From Pseudomonas sp. (GTDB lineage: Bacteria; Pseudomonadota; Gammaproteobacteria; Pseudomonadales; Pseudomonadaceae), in assembly GCA_007117785.1 (NCBI GenBank), contig SKFV01000388.1, positions 1-19,150 of the forward strand: a stretch of 19,150 nucleotides of DNA, given 5' to 3'. The notes under the pieces are model-generated. The model was not told the origin of the DNA, made no database searches, and saw only the letters and a program-made list of their open reading frames with translations. The translations under genes were made by a program, and so were the position numbers. The stretch's first letter is position 1. Each line of letters begins with the position of its first letter. Positions 14,677 to 19,150 of this stretch are shown here, in pieces.

Positions 14677-15054
14677 CTATTTGATGATGCGCCAGATAAA
14701 CGGATAGCGGTAAGCTTGGCCTTCATTGGACTTGATTGCCGCAATCACCATCAGCACCAATGCACCAATAATCACTACCCAAATCAATAATAGGCCGATC
14801 AATACCACCATCAGCAACACACAGATCAGACCAGCGATTGCCACGGTGATCTGGAAGTTCAAGGCTTCTTTGCCCTGATCATCAATGAAGGGGTCTGCAT
14901 CCTTCTTAAGCTGCCAGACCAATAACGGCCCGATCAGGCTGTCAAAGGGGATCAGAAAACCGACCAGACCTGACAAATGAGCGACCAATGCCCATTTGCG
15001 TGCCTCAGCATCGGGACCAACAGGTGAACCTGGCTGCGGGCTTTCCTCAGTCAT
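14677..15054 (-). CDS. DUF4870 membrane protein
   Basis: 125 residues. The N-terminus is hydrophilic and Pro/Glu-rich (1-20), then come hydrophobic segments at about 24-48 and 68-107. The second is long enough for two closely spaced helices. The charged stretch QLKKDADPFIDDQGKEALNF (48-67) lies between them and is typical of DUF4870 (Tic20-like) small membrane proteins. The function is unknown; the inner membrane is the likely site. AAGGAG lies 6 bases before the start. Its stop abuts the crc stop with no base between (TAGCTA). A gene of this type between crc and rph is also present in P. aeruginosa (PA5333, from memory). Confidence 0.85.
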   Translation of the reverse strand: MTEESPQPGSPVGPDAEARKWALVAHLSGLVGFLIPFDSLIGPLLVWQLKKDADPFIDDQGKEALNFQITVAIAGLICVLLMVVLIGLLLIWVVIIGALVLMVIAAIKSNEGQAYRYPFIWRIIK

Positions 15055-15125
15055 AAAACACTCCTTGTGTTGCCGTTACCGGCAGTTAAGAATCTCAGTC
15101 AATGCATGTAACATAGCCCGTAGCC

Positions 15126-15147
15126 GGGGCAGGCGCAATCCTGCCCC
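15126..15147. terminator. Hairpin downstream of rph
   Basis: GGGGCAGG (15126-15133) pairs perfectly with CCTGCCCC (15140-15147) around a 6-base loop, 8 bases beyond the rph stop. It is GC-rich and stable but has no clear U-tract in either direction, so it may be a Rho-assisted or processing element at the end of the rph mRNA. Confidence 0.4.
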
Positions 15148-15155
15148 ACACCGAA

Positions 15156-15875
15156 TCAGTCAGCCAGCGCCGCCTGCTGCGCGGCAAAGAGTTGTTCAAT
15201 ACCCTGACGCGCCAGTTCGAGCATGGCGTTCAGCTCCTCAGCGTGGAACGGAGCGGCCTCGGCAGTACCCTGAACCTCGATAAAACCACCTTTATCAGTC
15301 ATCACCACGTTCAGGTCAGTATCGGCTGCCGAATCTTCCGGGTAATCCAGATCCATCACCGGCACGCCCTGGTAAATGCCCACTGACAGGGCAGCAATCA
15401 TCTGTACTGGCGGAATCTGTTTGATCGCACCGCGTTTTTTCATGCAGCGCAGGGCATCAACCAGCGCAACGCAAGCGCCGGTGATCGAAGCAGTGCGGGT
15501 ACCGCCATCGGCCTGGATCACATCACAGTCGAAGTAGATGGTATTTTCGCCCAGGGTTTTCAGGTCCACCGCCGCGCGCAGGGAGCGGCCAATCAGGCGC
15601 TGGATTTCCAATGTACGCCCACCCTGCTTGCCTCTGCTCGCCTCACGCCCCATGCGTGAACCGGTGGAGCGCGGCAGCATGCCGTATTCGGCGGTAATCC
15701 AGCCCTGGCCGGAGCCGCGAAGAAAACGCGGGACGCCGGACTCGACGCTGGCGGTGCAGATAACTTTGGTATCACCGAACTCGACCAGTACCGACCCTTC
15801 GGCGTGCTTGGTGTAATGCCGGGTAAGGGTAACCGGACGCATTTGATCGGCCTGACGGCCGCTGGGACGTTGCAT
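15156..15875 (-). CDS. rph: Ribonuclease PH
   Basis: 239 residues, the family length. This phosphorolytic 3'-5' exoribonuclease trims the 3' ends of tRNA precursors and some rRNA, acting as a hexamer. Conserved blocks are present: RPSGR at the start, HAEGSVLVEFGDTKVICTAS, TAEYGMLPRST, EASRGKQGGRTLEIQRLIGR, VIQADGGTRTASITGA and the catalytic acidic region LDYPEDSAADTDLN. No truncation of the E. coli K-12 rph-1 kind is present. AAGGAA lies 6 bases before the start at 15875; an ATG at 15905 lacks such a site. It diverges from yicC. Confidence 0.96.
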   Translation of the reverse strand: MQRPSGRQADQMRPVTLTRHYTKHAEGSVLVEFGDTKVICTASVESGVPRFLRGSGQGWITAEYGMLPRSTGSRMGREASRGKQGGRTLEIQRLIGRSLRAAVDLKTLGENTIYFDCDVIQADGGTRTASITGACVALVDALRCMKKRGAIKQIPPVQMIAALSVGIYQGVPVMDLDYPEDSAADTDLNVVMTDKGGFIEVQGTAEAAPFHAEELNAMLELARQGIEQLFAAQQAALAD

Positions 15876-16010
15876 GAAGATTCCTTGATTGCCTATGAAT
15901 TGCACAACAGACCACCCAGTATACGGGTCGACTGGCGTTGACGACAGTCACCCGTGCGGATTGGGTTACAATGCCCTCTGGATAATGAAACCGGCTACCT
16001 GGAGAACCTC

Positions 16011-16877
16011 ATGGCCTACAGCATGACCGCTTTTGCCCGCTGCGAGCACGCCACCGACCAGGGCACCCTGGTCTGGGAACTGCGTTCGGTCAATCATCGG
16101 TACCTGGAAGCCAGCCTGCGCCTGCCTGAAGCCTTCCGCGACCTGGAAGGCCCGCTGCGTGAACGGGTGCGCAAGCAACTGGCCCGTGGCAAGGTCGAAT
16201 GCACCCTGCGCTTTCACCCGGCTGCCGAGCAGGCAGACAGCATCAGCCTGAACCAGCCGTTGCTGGACGAACTGATCAGCGCCAGCCAACGCATCAGCCA
16301 GCAGCTGGACAACCCGGCAGCCATCAATCCCATGGAGTTACTCGCCTGGCCCGGGGTGCTGAACAGTAGCGATGGTGATCAGGCCGGGCTGCTGAAAACC
16401 GCCGCCAGCATTTTTGATCAGGCGCTGGACGAGTTGAAAACCCAACGGGGTCGCGAAGGCAGCGAACTGGCCAAACTGCTGGAAGAACGCCTTGGCGCCA
16501 TCAGCCAGTGCGTGGCCACCTTGCGCGAGCTGATGCCGGACCTGCTCAGCGCGCACCGGCAAAAGCTGATCGACCGTTTCAACGAGGCCAAACTGGAACT
16601 GGACAAAACGCGCATCGAACAGGAGCTGGTATTGCTGGCGCAGAAAATCGATGTCGCCGAAGAGCTCGACCGCCTGGATACCCACGTTACTGAAACCCGC
16701 CGCGTGCTCTCGGGTAAGCAGGCCATGGGCCGGCGTCTGGATTTTCTCATGCAGGAGTTCAACCGCGAGGCCAATACCCTGGGCTCCAAGGCTATCGACA
16801 GCCGCAGCACCCAGGCCGCCGTCGACCTCAAGGTCTATATCGAACAGATGCGGGAGCAGGTGCAGAATATCGAATAA
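16011..16877 (+). CDS. yicC: YicC/YloC family endoribonuclease
   Basis: 288 residues. The N-terminal YicC domain begins MAYSMTAFARCE and contains WELRSVNHRYLEASLRLPE. The C-terminal DUF1732 domain ends with the hallmark MGRRLDFLMQEFNREANT (239-256) and STQAAVDLKVYIEQMREQVQNIE. Members are described as endoribonucleases; E. coli YicC is reported to help degrade the small RNA RyhB. GGAG lies 6 bases before 16011, which matches family starts; an upstream in-frame start at 15954 has no support. TACAAT at 15967-15972 is a possible -10, without a well-spaced -35. In most pseudomonads gmk follows; here a dksA-type gene does. Confidence 0.93.
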   Translation: MAYSMTAFARCEHATDQGTLVWELRSVNHRYLEASLRLPEAFRDLEGPLRERVRKQLARGKVECTLRFHPAAEQADSISLNQPLLDELISASQRISQQLDNPAAINPMELLAWPGVLNSSDGDQAGLLKTAASIFDQALDELKTQRGREGSELAKLLEERLGAISQCVATLRELMPDLLSAHRQKLIDRFNEAKLELDKTRIEQELVLLAQKIDVAEELDRLDTHVTETRRVLSGKQAMGRRLDFLMQEFNREANTLGSKAIDSRSTQAAVDLKVYIEQMREQVQNIE

Positions 16878-16927
16878 CCCTGACAGGCAGCCGATGCGGT
16901 CGACATTCAACGCACACAGGCAATGCC

Positions 16928-16961
16928 TGGACAGGCTGCAAATGTTACATTATAACGCTTA
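16928..16961 (+). promoter_or_regulatory. dksA2 promoter overlapped by a Zur box
   Basis: -35 TGGACA (16928-16933) and -10 TATAAC (16951-16956) are 17 bases apart, each 5/6 to consensus. Overlapping them at 16939-16961 is an imperfect palindrome with core AAATGTTACATTATAAC. Compared by eye with the gammaproteobacterial Zur consensus as I remember it (GAAATGTTATA-N-TATAACATTTC), 17 of 22 specified bases match. Zinc-loaded Zur bound here would cover the -10 and much of the spacer, so the gene should be off with zinc and on in zinc starvation. Confidence 0.75.
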
Positions 16962-16976
16962 CAACCAATCAATCAG

Positions 16977-17405
16977 ATGCCCATCATGACAACACCCCTA
17001 CTGACGCGCGAGCAACTGCTGGCGCAACCGAAAAAGAACTACATGAACCCTGACCAGCAGGCCTTCTTCCGCGACCTGCTGCTGCAACAACGCAAGGAGT
17101 TGCAGGAACGTATCGGCGAAGAGTTTCAAAGCCTGCGCGACATGCAGCCGGAAAGCGATCCGATTGATATCGGCAGTGCCGAAGAGCAACGCCAATGGCA
17201 GCTGCGCATGCTGGAGCGCGAGAAAAAGCTGCTCGACAAGATCGACCAGGCGCTGGATCGCCTGGCCAAAGGGGATTACGGCTGGTGTGAGGAAACCGGT
17301 GAGCCAATCGGCTTGCCCCGCCTCTTGCTGCGCCCGACGGCAACCTTGAGTATTGAAGCCAAGGAACGTCAGGAACTGCGCGAAAAGCATCAACGCGAAG
17401 CCTGA
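16977..17405 (+). CDS. dksA2: DksA2-type zinc-independent transcription factor
   Basis: 142 residues. DksA-family proteins enter the secondary channel of RNA polymerase and, with ppGpp, retune transcription. The helical coiled coil (about 28-96) has D61 and D64 near its tip, the acidic pair important in DksA. The zinc-finger region YGWCEETGEPIGLPRL...TATLSIEAKER retains only C104 of four Cys; the others are T107, S125 and A128. This matches, apart from Ser for Thr, the C-x2-T-x17-T-x2-A pattern of P. aeruginosa DksA2, which replaces DksA when zinc is scarce. No good ribosome-binding site precedes ATG 16977 or the alternative at 16986 (139 residues). Regulation by Zur is indicated by the promoter. 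It converges on hisI. Confidence 0.9.
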   Translation: MPIMTTPLLTREQLLAQPKKNYMNPDQQAFFRDLLLQQRKELQERIGEEFQSLRDMQPESDPIDIGSAEEQRQWQLRMLEREKKLLDKIDQALDRLAKGDYGWCEETGEPIGLPRLLLRPTATLSIEAKERQELREKHQREA

Positions 17406-17410
17406 TCAGC

Positions 17411-17441
17411 CTCTGGCTCGCGCTTAAGCGCAGCGCTAGAG
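17411..17441. terminator. Imperfect hairpin between dksA2 and hisI
   Basis: The palindrome GCGCTTAAGCGC (17420-17431) is extended outward by CTCT/AGAG (17411-17414 with 17438-17441), with mismatches and a bulge between. It overlaps the end of hisI and lies just past the dksA2 stop. No U-tract is present, so a termination role for the convergent genes is only possible. Confidence 0.35.
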
Positions 17442-17948
17442 AATGGTCGGATTGGGCGCGTCGCCGTATACCTCGAGCGGATCAAAGGTCTTGTCGATTT
17501 CGGTAAATACCAGTGCCGTGCCTGCTTGGCGCTGGGTACCCACAGGTACGCGGCGATAAAAGCAGGAGCGGTAACCGACATGGCAGCTGGCACCGCTGCC
17601 GGCCACACGGACGCGCAACCAGACGGCATCCTGATCGTCGTCGATGAGCATTTCCTCGACCTGCTGGGTCAGGCCGCTGGTGGCACCCTTGTGCCAGAGC
17701 ACCTGCCGTGAACGGCTCCAGTAGTGCGCCTCACCCGTCTCGATGGTGCTGGCCAGCGCCTCGGCGTTCATATAACCGAGCATCAGCACGTCACCGCTGT
17801 CGGCATCGCAGGTGATACAGCTGATCAGGCCATCACGGTCAAATTTCGGCGCCAGCTCATGGCCTTCTTCCACTTGTTCGATGGATTTGCGCGCGGCAAA
17901 GGCTACCTCGGTCGCTGCCTTGTGCGGGTTACCGGCATTGCTGTTCAT
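17436..17948 (-). CDS. hisI: HisI2-like phosphoribosyl-AMP cyclohydrolase
   Basis: 170 residues. PRA-CH opens the adenine ring of phosphoribosyl-AMP, the third step of histidine synthesis. KFDRDGLISC, DVLMLGYMN, ARYWSRSR-like EAHYWSRSRQVLWHKGATSG and ASCHVGYRSCFYRR identify the family. In normal HisI, DCDxD supplies three Mg-binding Asp and one zinc Cys; here it reads DDDQD (103-107), so the Cys is D104. The other two zinc ligands, C122 and C129, remain. N-terminal (about 35 residues) and C-terminal extensions make it longer than usual. With a pyrC gene upstream and dksA2 opposite, it is best read as a zinc-starvation paralogue. The start at 17948 has AGGA 8 bases upstream, 14 bases after the pyrC stop; ATG 17954 and TTG 17966 are less suited. 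Confidence 0.85.
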   Translation of the reverse strand: MNSNAGNPHKAATEVAFAARKSIEQVEEGHELAPKFDRDGLISCITCDADSGDVLMLGYMNAEALASTIETGEAHYWSRSRQVLWHKGATSGLTQQVEEMLIDDDQDAVWLRVRVAGSGASCHVGYRSCFYRRVPVGTQRQAGTALVFTEIDKTFDPLEVYGDAPNPTIL

Positions 17949-17962
17949 GACCATCTTCCTGT

Positions 17963-19150
17963 TCAAAGCGATGCCGCGGCATCGAGAAATTCAATCGGCT
18001 GGCCAATCGGCTGGCCAACCAGTGCTTCATCGCGGACCACCGGTTGGCCGCGCACCACCGTATGCAGTGGCCAGCCGGTGACCGGCAGGCCGTCATAGGG
18101 GGTCCAGGCACTGACGCTGGCAATCCACTGATTGGTGATAGTGCGTTGCGCAGCCAGATCCACCAGGGTCAGGTCGGCGTCGTAGCCCAACGCTATCCGG
18201 CCCTTGCCGGCGATACCGAAAATGCGCGCCGGACCGGCACAGGTCAGGTCGACCAGCCGCTGCAGGCTCAGGCGTCCGGCATGCACATGGCCCAACAGCA
18301 GGGGTAACAGGGTTTGTACCCCGGTCATACCGCTTGGCGAATCCGGATAGGGCCGGGCTTTTTCTTCCAGCGTGTGCGGCGCATGGTCACTGCCGACCAC
18401 ATCCACCACACCCTCGGCAATCGCCTGCCAGAGCGCATCCTGATGACGCTGCTCACGGACTGGCGGGTTCATCTGTGCCAGCGAACCCAGGCGCTGATAG
18501 CATTCGGGGGCGCACAGGCTGAGATGATGCGGGGTTACCTCCACAGTGACGCGCCGCTTGTGCCGGGCCAGCAGCGCCATTTCTTCTGCTGTCGATACAT
18601 GCAGCACGTGCAGCTTGCGGTTTGCCTCCGCCGCCAGACGCAGAATGCGCTGGGTGGCCAACAGGGCGCTCTGTTCATCCCGCCAGAACGGGTGCCGGGT
18701 CACATCGCCGCACCCCTCGACCAGGGCCTTGCGCTGCTTCAACCGCGCCTCATCTTCGGCATGCACCGCCAAACGTCGTCGCCCATTGCGCAAGATATTG
18801 CGCAATACGTCTTCTTCGTCCGCGAGCAAATCGCCAAAGGAGCTGCCCATAAAGACTTTTACCCCGGCACAGCCGGGCAGTTGTTCCAGCAGCGGCAAAC
18901 GGTCGGCATTCACCGCAGAGCCGCCGATGTAGAAGGCGTGGTCACACCAGGCGCGGCCCCGGGCACGGTCCAGCTTGGCCTGCAAATCCTCGGCCTTGAG
19001 GGTCAGTGGCTGGGTGTTGGGCATTTCGAAAATCCCGGTTACGCCGCCGAGTACCGCACCACGGGTACCTGCCTCCAGGGTTTCCTTGTGCGTCAGACCC
19101 GGCTCGCGAAAGTGCACCTGGCTGTCGATGACACCCGGCAATACATGCAA
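17963..19150 (-). CDS. pyrC: Dihydroorotase, PyrC2-like (N-terminus outside window)
   Basis: The visible C-terminal 395 residues; roughly 50 N-terminal residues lie beyond the window, so the TTG at the edge is Leu and not a start. Type I dihydroorotases cyclise carbamoyl-aspartate to dihydroorotate in pyrimidine synthesis. Seen in order: GVIDSQVHFREPG, FEMPNTQP, GVKVFMGSS (the carboxylated Lys), VHAEDE, LHVLHVSTAEE, TPHHL and VGSDHAPHTLEEK. The first metal motif is Q-V-H where most have H-x-H (Gln codon 19120-19118), so one zinc ligand is missing; as I recall, one subgroup shares this Gln. It precedes hisI by 14 bases in one transcript. By analogy with P. aeruginosa pyrC2 (PA5541, Zur-regulated) it is probably a spare copy for zinc limitation; its promoter is outside the window. 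Confidence 0.88.
   Translation of the reverse strand: MHVLPGVIDSQVHFREPGLTHKETLEAGTRGAVLGGVTGIFEMPNTQPLTLKAEDLQAKLDRARGRAWCDHAFYIGGSAVNADRLPLLEQLPGCAGVKVFMGSSFGDLLADEEDVLRNILRNGRRRLAVHAEDEARLKQRKALVEGCGDVTRHPFWRDEQSALLATQRILRLAAEANRKLHVLHVSTAEEMALLARHKRRVTVEVTPHHLSLCAPECYQRLGSLAQMNPPVREQRHQDALWQAIAEGVVDVVGSDHAPHTLEEKARPYPDSPSGMTGVQTLLPLLLGHVHAGRLSLQRLVDLTCAGPARIFGIAGKGRIALGYDADLTLVDLAAQRTITNQWIASVSAWTPYDGLPVTGWPLHTVVRGQPVVRDEALVGQPIGQPIEFLDAAASL

Noticed and set aside
15938..15972. TTGACG and TACAAT as the yicC promoter
   Set aside because: The spacer is 23 bases, too long for sigma70; only the -10 could be real.
17963..19150. Complete pyrC starting with TTG at the window edge
   Set aside because: Type I dihydroorotases have about 50 residues before the GVID-VHF motif; the reading frame is simply cut by the window.
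1..19150. tRNA, rRNA, CRISPR array, insertion sequence or defence system
   Set aside because: I looked for cloverleaf-type sequences, regularly spaced repeats and transposase-like proteins and found none; all coding space is taken by core or zinc-related genes.

Overview
The window looks like chromosomal DNA of a Pseudomonas-type gammaproteobacterium. The reasons are the conserved cluster rpmG-rpmB / radC / coaBC-dut-algC-argB / pyrE / crc / rph / yicC, a Crc protein that closely matches the pseudomonad catabolite-repression regulator, an AlgC with a long membrane-anchored N-terminus, and a desA gene next to a PAS-GGDEF-EAL gene (as I recall for PA0285-PA0286 of P. aeruginosa). I could not compare genomes, so a genus such as Pseudomonas sensu lato or Halopseudomonas is a guess. 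I saw no tRNA, rRNA, insertion sequence or CRISPR. No stretch longer than 300 bases lacks a gene.

Left part (1-5460). A secreted fasciclin-domain protein is followed by two tandem terminators, and its promoter carries TGTACA repeats. Next is a 762-codon c-di-GMP gene (two membrane helices, PAS-PAS-GGDEF-EAL) broken by one in-frame amber codon, most simply a CAG to TAG change. Divergent from it is desA, a membrane fatty-acid desaturase, followed by a secreted DUF4124-M23 peptidase. The stop codon of the peptidase gene lies in a long perfect hairpin that looks like a dispersed REP/MITE-type repeat.

Middle (5460-12500). Ribosomal protein genes rpmB-rpmG and DNA-repair-family gene radC lie on the minus strand. 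The plus strand carries the compact cluster coaBC-dut-algC-argB-thioesterase (coenzyme A synthesis, dUTP removal, sugar-phosphate isomerisation, arginine synthesis). algC has an in-frame internal start with its own ribosome-binding site, exactly where the classical soluble AlgC begins.

Right-middle (12500-16880). pyrE and a DUF4124 coiled-coil gene lie on the minus strand. crc is divergent from pyrE and converges on a DUF4870 membrane-protein gene with no base between their stop codons. rph (RNase PH) and yicC (RNase family) are divergent. Two minus-strand leaders, those of the GGDEF-EAL gene and of pyrE, carry A-rich AANAANAA motifs beside the ribosome-binding site, the sort of site that Hfq and Crc bind.

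Right end (16880-19150). The usual neighbours of yicC (gmk-rpoZ-spoT) are absent. Instead there is what looks like a zinc-starvation island: a dksA2-type gene that lacks the zinc-finger cysteines, behind a strong sigma70 promoter overlapped by a near-consensus Zur box, convergent with a pyrC-type dihydroorotase gene (cut by the window edge) and a hisI paralogue. Each protein has lost a residue normally used to bind metal: DksA2 keeps one of four cysteines, HisI has Asp for one zinc Cys, and PyrC has Gln for the first His of HxH. Together they read as Zur-controlled spare copies of zinc enzymes. The individual families are known; the Zur box and the metal-ligand losses are read directly from the sequence.
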